NCBI RefSeq assembly: GCF_000550805.1
Contig: NZ_CP004353.1
Location: 2,728,001-2,792,000, forward strand
Origin: Corynebacterium vitaeruminis DSM 20294
Lineage (GTDB): Bacteria > Actinomycetota > Actinomycetes > Mycobacteriales > Mycobacteriaceae
Direction: 5' to 3'
DNA: 64,000 nt
In this document: piece by piece, positions 1-9,994 of the stretch
Layout of the letters: the number at the start of each line of letters is the position of its first letter
Position numbering within the stretch: position 1 is the stretch's first letter
The notes under the pieces: model-generated
The model's input: the letters and a program-made list of their open reading frames with translations, nothing else
The model's database searches: none
What the model was told of the DNA's origin: nothing
Translations under genes and position numbers: made by a program

Positions 1-1644
1 AGCGAGCGCATTCAGCGCTCCGCCGCCGCGCTCGAGCAGATCTACGGTTCCGACGAGCGCCTCGACACCTTGGCAGCCGACATTGTTGCGCACTGGGAGC
101 TGCGGCGGGAGACCATGCGCGAGTTCATCGGTGGTCCCGGCAAGGCCATGATCGTCGTGGCCACCCGCTCCATCGCGGCGCGGCTCTACGAGCGCATCGT
201 GGCGTTGCGCCCCGACTGGCACGACGACGCCGACGACAAGGGCATCATCAAGGCCATCTACTCGGCGAGCCCCTCGGACCCGGAGTACATCAAGAAGCAC
301 ATGCGCAGGCCATCCGCGCTGGCCGCAGTGCGCAACCGCGCGAAGGACGGCGACGACCCACTCGAGCTCGTCATCGTCCAGGGCATGATGCTCACGGGCT
401 TCGACGCGCCCGCGTTGCATACTCTCTACGTCGACCGCCCGCTCAAGGATGCCCTGCTCATGCAGACACTCGCGCGCGTCAACCGCACGTACAAGGGCAA
501 GCACGACGGCCTGCTCGTCGCCTACGCGCCCATCGCGGAGAACCTCAACGCCGCGCTGCGGGAGTTCACGTTCGATGCCAAGGAATCCGGCGAGAAGGTC
601 CTAGGCCAGGACGTCGAGGAGGCGCTCGCCCTGTGCGGCGGCTTCGTCGGCCAGATCGACGCTTTGCTTAGCGACGTCGACTGGCGCGCACTCCTGAGCG
701 AGGGGCGCACCCGCGACGCCCTCCTGCGGGTCGTCGCCCACCTCCGCGACTCCCGCACCGAGGGAAACAGCGACCCTGAGAACCCCAACGCGCGGCCGCT
801 GGCCAGCCAGTTCAAGTCTCTCGCGAGCAAGATGGCCCGCGCCTGGGCGTTGGCTGCCTCTGCCGAGAATGCTGACCAGCTCGCTGGCACGGTGAAGTTC
901 TACACCGAGGCCAAGACCTGGCTTATCAAGATGGACGCCGCCGAGCGGGTCGCCACCGGCCTCCCCATCGGCGACGACATCCGCACTGCACTCGGCAAGC
1001 TCGTCGTCGATAGCACCGAGTCCACGGGCGTGCTCGATGTGTACAAGGAGGCGGGCATCCCCCTGCCCAACCTCCAGGACTTGAGCCTCGACCTGCTGCA
1101 GGAGGACAAGAGCGACTCCCAGATCGCGCTCACGATCGACGCCCTCCGCCGTTCGCTCTTGCAGGAGGCGCGAACGGTGACCGGCAACAACGAAACGCGG
1201 CACCGTCTGTTCTCTGAGCGGCTTGCCGAGCTCATGAACCGCTACACCAACTCACAGCTCACGTCGGCCCAGGTCATCGCCGAGCTCATCGAGCTCTCCA
1301 AGGAGATCGTGGCGGAACGCAACCGCGGCCAGCAGTTCACCCCGCCGCTCAACAACGACGAGCTTGCTTTCTTCGACGTGGTCTCCCTCAACGAGTCAGC
1401 CGCCGAACTCATGTCGGATACGACGTTGGCTCAGATCGCCCGCGACCTCGTGGAGACCCTGCGTAAAGATGCCCGCACCGACTGGACCGTCCGCGACGAC
1501 GTGCGCGCCAAGCTACGACGCTCCATCAAGCGGCTGCTGCGCAAGTACAACTACCCACCGGACAAGCAGCAGGAGGCGCTCGCCCACGTGATCGAGCAGA
1601 TGGAGAAGTTTGCGCCGCGGTTTGCGGAAGGCAGCGAAAGGTAG
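1..1644 (+). CDS. hsdR: Type I restriction enzyme R subunit (HsdR), C-terminal part, 5' end outside window
   Basis: The frame is open from the first base, so this is the C-terminal part of a longer protein, and the TTG at base 70 is only an internal codon. The visible part carries the second RecA-like helicase domain of SF2 translocases: a strand ending in VVATRS, then GFDAPALHTLYVDRPL and QTLARVNRTYKGK, which correspond to helicase motifs V and VI. An all-helical tail of roughly 300 residues follows, as expected for the HsdR region that docks on the methyltransferase. HsdR cleaves DNA after ATP-driven translocation together with HsdM and HsdS. Those partners are not in the window and would lie upstream. 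The 3' end is intact. Confidence 0.88.
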   Translation, partial: SERIQRSAAALEQIYGSDERLDTLAADIVAHWELRRETMREFIGGPGKAMIVVATRSIAARLYERIVALRPDWHDDADDKGIIKAIYSASPSDPEYIKKHMRRPSALAAVRNRAKDGDDPLELVIVQGMMLTGFDAPALHTLYVDRPLKDALLMQTLARVNRTYKGKHDGLLVAYAPIAENLNAALREFTFDAKESGEKVLGQDVEEALALCGGFVGQIDALLSDVDWRALLSEGRTRDALLRVVAHLRDSRTEGNSDPENPNARPLASQFKSLASKMARAWALAASAENADQLAGTVKFYTEAKTWLIKMDAAERVATGLPIGDDIRTALGKLVVDSTESTGVLDVYKEAGIPLPNLQDLSLDLLQEDKSDSQIALTIDALRRSLLQEARTVTGNNETRHRLFSERLAELMNRYTNSQLTSAQVIAELIELSKEIVAERNRGQQFTPPLNNDELAFFDVVSLNESAAELMSDTTLAQIARDLVETLRKDARTDWTVRDDVRAKLRRSIKRLLRKYNYPPDKQQEALAHVIEQMEKFAPRFAEGSER

Positions 1645-2396
1645 GCGTCGTGGGGAAACTCCCGCGACTGAAACTGCCGAACTTATGGTGCTGGAGACGC
1701 CCAATCGTGGAGGTAAACCGATAACATTCACATCCCTAAGAAATTGCATCTACCTGGCTTTATACACTCAGACTTACACTCTGACAGTGAATCTTTTGTA
1801 AAAGTGAGTGTAGGTTTGCACGTTTGTCAGTTCCTTTGATTTCGCTACCCGTTGTATAGCTCTGCTGCCACCAACTGGCTTCCCCGGACGTGATTGGCTG
1901 CGGTTCGCGATCGGAAGCCATACGCGCCCGCCGAGAACGACATCCTCGCCGGCGAGTGCACGCCCCTCAGAGAAGGAGAGGTTCACTCTTGGGCAGGTCA
2001 CACGGAACGAACACCCGGCCATAGAATATGCGCCGCGTCCGCCAGCTCGGCTTCCAAGCTGGAACCCTGGCGCGCGAGGTTGTAAGTCGTCTAGCCGTTT
2101 CGAAGAAACTCATCGAGGTGATAGTCCACTTAAGCCGTCAGGTCGATTAGTCCCAGTAAGCCCGCCGTGAACAAGCTTCCTGCCATCGTCCAGCGTGGTA
2201 GCACTCTTAAGAGCGCAAGAATTGGCTGGGACCAAGCTCTTGCAAGCTTCACATTTGCGCTCGGCCGCTGCCCGATCGAGATGGATGGGGCGACAGGCAT
2301 GCCCATTGCCGCAGTCGCCGGTCTCCGTTTCCGCACCTCACCCCTGCACAGACAACGGCACCCACCTGCAGATTGTTAGATTAGACATCCCCTAAT
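1645..2396. other. Intergenic accessory stretch without a supportable gene
   Basis: About 750 bases follow hsdR. Base composition is visibly less GC-rich than in the core genes further right. Short frames exist on both strands (for example 2130-2336 minus, with a hydrophobic C-terminus), but none has a convincing ribosome binding site or a recognisable product. It may be remnants of displaced genes. A loose inverted repeat ACACTCA/TGAGTGT lies near 1765-1812. I assign no function. Confidence 0.5.
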
Positions 2397-2404
2397 CTAA
2401 CAAT
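2372..2404. repeat. Perfect 13-bp inverted repeat at the 3' end of the minus-strand remnant
   Basis: ATTGTTAGATTAG (2372-2384) and its exact reverse complement (2392-2404) are separated by 7 bases. The right arm contains the stop codon of the minus-strand frame that ends at 2397. It could act as a transcript-ending hairpin, but there is no T-run on the minus strand, so an operator or a mobile-element end is equally possible. Confidence 0.6.
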
Positions 2405-3073
2405 TTCTAGGCACTTCGCGATTTCTTGGTGGATTTCCGCCCTTACTGAGCCGATATCTCGTTGCGCGACCGGCGCCGACTGCCACGATAATCTCTCGTG
2501 CAGCCATGTCATCGAGTCGACTCTTTGCAGTGCCGCGTGACACGCCGGTCATCACCATGAGGTCGCTGGTAGCGATATCCCCGACCTCTGCGAGCCATAG
2601 AAGCGCAGCTTTCTCCATCTCGGCAGTTTCGGTGGTGAGGTAGGCAGCGGGCCGCAACGCTGTCCGAGGTGCTCGCCGTAGAATCTCGCGTGCCGTTTCG
2701 CCGAGGATCCGCACCCCATTGTGAGCAAAAATGAGCGGTTTTCCAGACACAGACGTCTGCAGGGCGGCCTCCACTGTTACTTCGGCCGCTTCGCGACCGG
2801 ACTGTAGCCCCTGAGCGACAGTGTCGACGGCAACAAACGGGCACTGGAAGACGCCGAAGAGTTAAAGCGCCACGGCCTCCGGAGTGCCGTAGGAACGAAC
2901 TGCTGGTCGAAGGCCCCACCGGGGATCTCCCTGCGGGTGGTCTTGTGTCTGGTGATCTCGCCAGCGACGATCGCAGAGCCGATGCTGTGGAACTTGTTCT
3001 CGCCCATGATGTTTGTCGGGATGACGAGGACTTTGTCGGCGCTCCGAAGGCGTCGAAAAGCGCAGTTAAGCAA
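2397..3073 (-). pseudogene. Broken reading frame with a C-terminal winged-helix-like segment
   Basis: Two overlapping minus-strand frames look like one disrupted gene. The upstream piece (3073 to about 2870) has a protein-like stretch with MGENKFHSIGSAI and REIPGGAFDQQFVPTALR, then turns into low-quality sequence. The downstream piece opens after a stop at 2862 and runs to 2397, with AVDTVAQGLQSGREAAEV followed by a helix-turn-helix-like MTGVSRGTAKSRLDD and a basic wing. A single frameshift near 2865-2880 would join them. I do not recognise the family. The C-terminus resembles DNA-binding tails of regulator or ATPase-type accessory proteins. Confidence 0.45.
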
Positions 3074-3135
3074 ACACCACCACGGCGGCCTTCTAGACGA
3101 AACATGTCGTTGTTTTAGCAGCTCACGGCACTAAT

Positions 3136-3198
3136 CGCGGATTTACCAGCATTTGCTCGGAGATTCACCGGCGTTTGCTCGAGGATTTACCGCCCTTT
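3136..3198. repeat. Imperfect 22-bp tandem repeat, about 2.9 units
   Basis: Units 3136-3157, 3158-3179 and 3180-3198 share the pattern CGnGGATTYACCnGCnTTTGCT. The array lies between the broken minus-strand gene and the end of glf, in the same less GC-rich accessory stretch. Confidence 0.6.
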
Positions 3199-3251
3199 CG
3201 GCCGCGCTATTGCACTCGCGGGTACCGGCCAAAGGCAAGCGTCGACAAGCA

Positions 3252-3276
3252 AAAGCGCCGCACGAGGCGACGCTTT
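3252..3276 (-). terminator. Probable terminator of glf
   Basis: On the minus strand AAAGCGTCGCC pairs with GGCGCTTT around a short loop and runs into TTTTG, about 15 bases after the glf stop. The dispersed GTCGACAAGC motif (3228-3256) abuts and overlaps it. Confidence 0.55.
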
Positions 3277-3291
3277 CTGACTTAGGTGGGG

Positions 3292-4797
<1,506 letters not shown>

Positions 4798-6909
4798 GTG
4801 CTGCACAAACGCCGCTTAGGCACCCCCCAGGCACGTCCGGTCACCTCCGCGATCCTCGCGGCCGCACTCGTCGCCTCCGCCGCCGCGGGCGTCGAGGCCA
4901 CCAAGATCCTGCAGACCCAGGGTTCCTCCATCGACCCGGTCACCCCGACCATGTCCACCGAGAGCCTCGCCTCGGGCGACAGCGTCGTCGTCGACGATCC
5001 CGCCATCGCCGCCCAGGGCGAGGGCGACGGCCCGCGCACGGTCAAGCAATTCACCAAGGACCAGGAGTTCTCCCAGTTCGCGCTGACCTGGACGGGCCAG
5101 AAGGACATCGCGGCCTACTTCCGTGGCCAGCGCGCCGACGGCTCGTGGACCGAGTGGTTCAACGCCGAGCCGCTCGACTACAGCTCCGACGCCCCGGGCG
5201 CCAAGAACGGCACCGACCTCATCTACATCGAGCCGACCAAGACGGTCCAAGTCTCCCTCTCCGGCGTCGATCTCACCAGCGCAAACAACTCCGCCTCCGT
5301 GCAGACGCCTGCCGACGGCCAAGGCTCGCAGACTCCGTCCGCCGACGCCGCCGCTCCGGCTGCTCCCGCCGCTCCTGCGGCGGAATCCACTACCGCTACC
5401 ACGGCCCCCGCCGCCACCGGCGGCACCGCGCCGCTGCCGACCAACTTCGGCGACATCAAGCCGGTCGCGGAGACCGACTCCACCGCGACCTCCGCGAATG
5501 ACATCGAGGCCGTCTTCATGGACGGCGGCGAGTCCGAGCTGCCCGCCAACGGCATCAACCTTGCCGCCGACTCCGACGGCATGCCGCGCGTGATCTCCCG
5601 CGCCGGCTGGGGCGCGGACGAGTCGATGCGCTGCAGCAACCCGGAGTACGACGACCACACCGCGGCCATCGTCATCCACCACACCGCGGGATCGAACAAC
5701 TACACCGAAGCCGAGGCCCCCGGCATCGTCCGCGGCATCTACGCCTACCACGCCCAGACGCTCGGCTGGTGCGACATCGGATACCAGTCGCTGGCCGACA
5801 AGTACGGCAACCTCTACGAGGGCCGCTACGGCGGGCTGAACAAGTCGGTGCACGGCGCTCACGCCGGCGGCTTCAACTCCAACACCTGGGCGATTTCCAT
5901 GCTGGGCAACTACGACACCGTTCAGCCCACCGCCGCGATGATCAAGTCCGTCGGCGAGCTCGCCGGCTGGCGCGCCAAGGTCGGCGGCTTCGACCCGACG
6001 GGCACCGATACCCACTACTCCGAGGGCTCCTCGTACACCTTCTACCCCTCCGGCACGAAGGTGACGCTGCCGAACATCTTTGCCCACCGCGACGTCGGCA
6101 CCACCGCCTGCCCCGGCCAGTACGCCTACGCGCAGATGGACACCATCCGCCAGTACGCCAAGAGCAAGTACAACTCGATCCTCAGCGGCACGAGCACCAG
6201 CGGCGGCGGGCTGACCACCACCACGCCGAAGGCCACCGCGACGGCCGCCGCGCCGACCACGACCCAGGCGCAGAGCACCGGCGGCACCACCAACACCGGC
6301 AATACCGGCGCCACCAGCAACACAGCCACCAACGCGACCACAGCGACGGAGCTGCTGGACACCCTCATCAACTCCTCCTCCAATGGCAACACCTCGAACG
6401 CCGCAAGCCTGGGTACCGCCGGTTCCCTGGCCGCCCTCGCGCTCGGCCTCGCCGCCTCCCAGGGCGCGCTCGGCGACGTGTCCACCGTGGGCAACGTGCA
6501 GGTGGTCGACGGGCTCAAGCTCTCCCAGATCACCCCGATCCTGAGCGATGTTGCCACCGTGCTCGGCGATCCGCAGATGAGCACCACCATCAACTCGGTG
6601 GCCTCCACGCTCGGCAACGTGCTGGGCTCCCCGCGCTCCGGCGTCACCACCTACGCCTCCACCAACGGCGAGACCGTCAAGTACGCGCTCTTCGACAACG
6701 GCATCGTGGTCGACTCCCCCAGCACCGGCGCCCAGGCGCTGTGGGGCGCGATCGGCGACGCGTGGGCTTCCCAGGGCTTCGACCTCGGCCCGCTCGGCCT
6801 GCCGACCACCCAGGAGTACTCCACCGGTTCGCTTACCCGCGTGGACTTCCAGAACGGCTACATCACCTACGACCCGGCCACCGGCAAGGTGGACATCCAG
6901 ACCAAGTAG
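4798..6909 (+). CDS. Secreted N-acetylmuramoyl-L-alanine amidase (PGRP fold) with C-terminal LGFP-like repeat
   Basis: The chosen GTG start follows AGGGAGAAG and gives a 703-residue protein with a basic N-terminus and a hydrophobic Ala-rich segment (about residues 12-35) that should act as a secretion signal. A Pro/Ala/Thr-rich linker follows. The PGRP/amidase_2 domain spans roughly residues 265-455, with zinc-ligand histidines in IVIHHTAG (residue 294) and FAHRDVGTTACPGQ (residue 430). A second Thr-rich linker leads to an LGFP-like module near the end (LGPLGLPTTQEYS), a repeat thought to bind arabinogalactan. It probably cleaves the amide bond between muramic acid and the stem peptide in the wall. 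Position beside glf supports an envelope role. Confidence 0.9.
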   Translation: MLHKRRLGTPQARPVTSAILAAALVASAAAGVEATKILQTQGSSIDPVTPTMSTESLASGDSVVVDDPAIAAQGEGDGPRTVKQFTKDQEFSQFALTWTGQKDIAAYFRGQRADGSWTEWFNAEPLDYSSDAPGAKNGTDLIYIEPTKTVQVSLSGVDLTSANNSASVQTPADGQGSQTPSADAAAPAAPAAPAAESTTATTAPAATGGTAPLPTNFGDIKPVAETDSTATSANDIEAVFMDGGESELPANGINLAADSDGMPRVISRAGWGADESMRCSNPEYDDHTAAIVIHHTAGSNNYTEAEAPGIVRGIYAYHAQTLGWCDIGYQSLADKYGNLYEGRYGGLNKSVHGAHAGGFNSNTWAISMLGNYDTVQPTAAMIKSVGELAGWRAKVGGFDPTGTDTHYSEGSSYTFYPSGTKVTLPNIFAHRDVGTTACPGQYAYAQMDTIRQYAKSKYNSILSGTSTSGGGLTTTTPKATATAAAPTTTQAQSTGGTTNTGNTGATSNTATNATTATELLDTLINSSSNGNTSNAASLGTAGSLAALALGLAASQGALGDVSTVGNVQVVDGLKLSQITPILSDVATVLGDPQMSTTINSVASTLGNVLGSPRSGVTTYASTNGETVKYALFDNGIVVDSPSTGAQALWGAIGDAWASQGFDLGPLGLPTTQEYSTGSLTRVDFQNGYITYDPATGKVDIQTK

Positions 6910-6923
6910 TCACACTGACCTAG

Positions 6924-6958
6924 AAAAGGGGATCGGCGAGCAGCCGGTCCCCTTTTTT
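6924..6958 (+). terminator. Rho-independent terminator after the amidase gene
   Basis: AAGGGGATCGGC pairs with GCCGGTCCCCTT (one G-T pair) around a short loop and is followed by a T-run. It starts 14 bases after the stop codon. Confidence 0.9.
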
Positions 6959-6963
6959 CGCGC

Positions 6964-6984
6964 GCCGTAGGCGTCGGAAAGCAA
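6964..6984 (+). repeat. Dispersed short motif, near-consensus copy
   Basis: GCCGTAGGCGTCGGAAAGC followed by AA lies in the gap between the terminator and the glpK stop. The same 21 bases recur at 47333-47353, also just outside the 3' end of a minus-strand gene. Confidence 0.7.
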
Positions 6985-6987
6985 CCG

Positions 6988-8466
6988 CTAGAGGCTGCGC
7001 GCGACCGCCTCGTTCCACTGCGCGACCAGGCTGGCGACTTTCGCCGCGTCCATGGCCGGGGCCCACGTCTTGGCCGCCTCCGCGTGGCTTGCCACCACCT
7101 CGAGCGTCTCCCACAGCCCGGCGCCCAGGCCTGCGGCATAGGCCACGCCGCTCGCGGTCGTCTCGATGTCGACTGGGCGCAGGACGTCCACGCCGAGCAC
7201 GTCCGCCTGCAGCTGCATGAGCAGCTCGTTGGCCACCATGCCGCCGTCCACGCGCAGGACCTCCAGCTCGACGCCGGAGTCGGCGACCATCGCGTCGGTG
7301 ACCTCGCGGACCTGCATCGCCGTCGCTTCCAGGGCCGCGCGGGCTAGGTGCGCCTTCGTGGCAAAGCGCGTCAGCCCCGTGATTATGCCGCGCGCGTCCG
7401 GCACCCAGCGCGGGGCGAACAGGCCGGAGAAGGCTGGCACGATGGTGACCCCGCCGTTGTCCGGCACGGTCTGCGCGAGCCGCTCCACCTCCGGCGCGAT
7501 GCGGATGATGCCGAGGTTGTCGCGCAGCCACTGGATGAGCGCCCCACCGACCGCGACGGAGCCCTCCAGCGCGTAGACGGGCTTCTCGCCGCGGATGCGG
7601 TAGCAGACCGTGGACAGCATGCCGTTGGCGCTGGTCACCTTCTGAGACCCCGTGTTGAGCAGCAGGAACAGGCCGGTGCCGTAGGTGCACTTGGCCTGAC
7701 CCGGGCTGAAGCAGCCCTGGCCGAACATGGCCGCCTGCTGGTCGCCGAGCACCGCCGTGACCGGGATCCCCTCGAGCAGGCCGTGGTGGGTGACGGTGCC
7801 GAAGTCGTCGACGCTCGAGCAGATCTCCGGCAGCATCGAGGCGGGCACCCGCAGTTTCTCACACAGTTCGGGGTCCCATTCCAGTGTGTCGAGGTTCATG
7901 AGCAGCGTGCGCGAGGCGTTGGTCACGTCGGTGCGGTGCTGTCCGGTGAGCTTGAACAGCAGCCAGGCGTCGATGGTGCCAAAGGCCAGCTCGCCGTGCT
8001 CGGCGCGCTCGCGGGCGCCGTCGACGTGGTCGAGGATCCACGCGATCTTCGGCCCCGCGGGGTAGGAGTTGATGAGCAGGCCGGTGCGCTCCAGCCAGGC
8101 GGCCTGGTCGAGGCCGAGCGCGCCCGCGGCGCCGGCGGTGCGGGTGTCCTGCCAGACGATGGCGTTGTAGACCGGCTCGCCGGTCCTCTTGTCCCAGACG
8201 ACGGTGGTCTCGCGCTGGTTGGTGATGCCGATGGCGCGGATCGTGGAGGGGTCGACGTCCGCGTCGGCGATGGCGGTGGCGATGACTAGCCTCGTGTTGT
8301 CCCAGATCTCGTTCGGGTCGTGCTCGACCCAGCCCTGCTCGGGGAAGATCTGCCGGTGCTCGCGCTGCCCGATGCCCACGCGCGCGCCCTGCTCGTCGTA
8401 GATGATAGAGCGGGTCGACGTGGTTCCTTGGTCGATGGCGAGAACGAACTTCGGCATACTCCCCAT
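6988..8466 (-). CDS. glpK: Glycerol kinase
   Basis: The cytoplasmic FGGY-family kinase phosphorylates glycerol to glycerol 3-phosphate. It opens with the phosphate-binding [10 protein letters not shown]. Further on it has [14 protein letters not shown], the [15 protein letters not shown] segment and the adenine-site [18 protein letters not shown]. Its 492-residue length is normal. Two ATGs compete: 8466 (as given) and 8457, with GGGGAG lying between them, so the true start is uncertain by three residues. No facilitator or dehydrogenase gene is adjacent; glpK stands alone between an amidase gene and an acetyltransferase gene. Confidence 0.96.
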   Translation of the reverse strand: MGSMPKFVLAIDQGTTSTRSIIYDEQGARVGIGQREHRQIFPEQGWVEHDPNEIWDNTRLVIATAIADADVDPSTIRAIGITNQRETTVVWDKRTGEPVYNAIVWQDTRTAGAAGALGLDQAAWLERTGLLINSYPAGPKIAWILDHVDGARERAEHGELAFGTIDAWLLFKLTGQHRTDVTNASRTLLMNLDTLEWDPELCEKLRVPASMLPEICSSVDDFGTVTHHGLLEGIPVTAVLGDQQAAMFGQGCFSPGQAKCTYGTGLFLLLNTGSQKVTSANGMLSTVCYRIRGEKPVYALEGSVAVGGALIQWLRDNLGIIRIAPEVERLAQTVPDNGGVTIVPAFSGLFAPRWVPDARGIITGLTRFATKAHLARAALEATAMQVREVTDAMVADSGVELEVLRVDGGMVANELLMQLQADVLGVDVLRPVDIETTASGVAYAAGLGAGLWETLEVVASHAEAAKTWAPAMDAAKVASLVAQWNEAVARSL

Positions 8467-8490
8467 TGTCGCCCACGCGCGGCGGGCGTA

Positions 8491-8979
8491 CTAGCTAAAC
8501 CGCAGGACTTGCAGGAAGTAGCGGTTTTTCTCGTCGAAGGAGACGTCCTCGAAGCCCACGCGGGTGTACAGCTCGTGCGCTCGGGGGTTGGCCTCGTCCA
8601 CGCACAGGGAGATCCCCGGCGCGCCGGACTCCCGCGCCAGCTCGATGGCGGCGTTGAGGAGACGGGTGCCCAGGCCCTGGCCCTGGTTGCGGTTTTCCAC
8701 GGCGATGGCCAGCTCCGGGATGCCCTCCTCGACGTGCCCGTAGCCGTGCCGCTCGTCGGTTCCGTAGATGAGCCACACGCCTCCGCAGGGGATGCCGAGC
8801 TCGTCCATGGCGATGAATCCGCCGCCGTCCGGCTTCCACCCCTCGACGTAGAGCCGGTAGTCGTCGACGAAGTGCGCGCTCGGCGGCGCGGTTTCGTCCC
8901 CGAAGACGTCGGTGAGGAAGTTGAGCCGGGCGATGTAGGTCCGGTCCGACTCGCTGGTTGGTCGCAGGGTGGTTTTCAT
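8491..8979 (-). CDS. GNAT-family N-acetyltransferase
   Basis: This 162-residue single-domain protein has the acetyl-CoA-binding motif A, NRNQGQGLGTRLLNAA, and a typical C-terminal strand-helix containing NPRAHELYTRVGFE. It should transfer an acetyl group from acetyl-CoA to an amine, but the substrate cannot be read from sequence. It ends 24 bases before glpK on the same strand and may be co-transcribed with it, although nothing links the functions. Confidence 0.85.
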   Translation of the reverse strand: MKTTLRPTSESDRTYIARLNFLTDVFGDETAPPSAHFVDDYRLYVEGWKPDGGGFIAMDELGIPCGGVWLIYGTDERHGYGHVEEGIPELAIAVENRNQGQGLGTRLLNAAIELARESGAPGISLCVDEANPRAHELYTRVGFEDVSFDEKNRYFLQVLRFS

Positions 8980-9145
8980 GCACCCAGCCTAGCGCTTTGC
9001 TTGTCGACGCTCACCTACGGCCTAGCAGCGCAAACGCCTGAGCTGGCCGTTAATCCGGACCGGGGGTAGCATTTTCTACCTATTGACCTATAGGTATTGT
9101 CCTGCTTTAGTGGTCTTAGCCCGATAACTCGAGAAAGGACAGGCG

Positions 9146-9991
9146 ATGACCGACACGAACCACCCCATCCTCGTGGGATACCTCGCCAATGAACAAGGAC
9201 GCTCCGCGGTCGCTTTGGGTTCCGCCCTCGCGCGCAGCCTCGGCGCGCCGCTGGAGATCGTCATGGTGACCGGCCGCTACCCCACCCCGATCGTCGAGAG
9301 GCAGATGAGCACCTGGCTTGGCGACGCCCTCGCCCTCGTACCAACGGGGGTCACCGCCCAGGCCCGGCTCGTCGAGGGCCGCCCCAGCGCCAAGGCGCTC
9401 GCCGACACCGCCCAGGACCTCGGCTGCCAGCTCATCGTCGTGGGCTCGGCCGAGTCCTCGCTGCTCACCCGCATGCTGGCGGGATCCGTGAGCCAGGCGC
9501 TCCTGGCAGGCTCCCCCGTGCCGGTCGCGGTGGCCCCGCTGCGCTTTAGCGATTCAGGACCCGTCTCGCGCATCACCTGCATGTACGACCCCCAGCACGG
9601 CGACTTCCAGCTGTTCCGCTACGCGCTCGAGCGCGCGATCGAGATGGGCGTGGAGCTGCGCGTGGTCACCCTCGACGTCGGCGACGACATCAAGGGCTCC
9701 CCCGGCGCCCACCCGGACGCCGCCAACAGCCTGCGCCGCCTCGGCATCGACGTCGACGGCCTCGTCCGCGGCGGCCACCTCTCCTTCCTCAAGGCCACGG
9801 GCCAAAACACCCCGCGCGCCATCGCAGAGCTGACCTGGCGCGAGGGCGAGGTCACCATGATCGGCTCCACCCGAGAAGCCGCCGACGGGCGCGTCTCCGC
9901 CGGCCCCTTCGCCACCAAGCTCATCTCCTACATCCCCACCCCCATCGTGATGGCCACCGCAGGCCAGCTCGTGCTCCCCGGAACGAGGTAG
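9146..9991 (+). CDS. Universal stress protein, tandem UspA-like
   Basis: The 281-residue protein starts after AGAAAGGACAGGCG. The first half is a clear UspA domain (ILVGYLANEQGRSAVALG, then LIVVGSAESSLLTRMLAGS, the last resembling the nucleotide-binding G-2x-G-9x-G(S/T) loop). The second half is a more diverged copy of the same fold. Only three bases separate it from the APC-type transporter that follows, so they are almost certainly one transcript. Such fused or paired Usp and transporter units are known, and the Usp may regulate its neighbour, but that is inference. Confidence 0.85.
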   Translation: MTDTNHPILVGYLANEQGRSAVALGSALARSLGAPLEIVMVTGRYPTPIVERQMSTWLGDALALVPTGVTAQARLVEGRPSAKALADTAQDLGCQLIVVGSAESSLLTRMLAGSVSQALLAGSPVPVAVAPLRFSDSGPVSRITCMYDPQHGDFQLFRYALERAIEMGVELRVVTLDVGDDIKGSPGAHPDAANSLRRLGIDVDGLVRGGHLSFLKATGQNTPRAIAELTWREGEVTMIGSTREAADGRVSAGPFATKLISYIPTPIVMATAGQLVLPGTR

Positions 9992-9994
9992 ACC

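Noticed and set aside
70..1644. TTG at base 70 as the start of the restriction protein
   Set aside because: The frame is open to base 1 with in-family sequence, so the gene begins outside the window.
4816..6087. Long minus-strand frame opposite the amidase gene
   Set aside because: A shadow of a GC-rich coding sequence. Its product is Gly/Arg/Val-rich without recognisable features.
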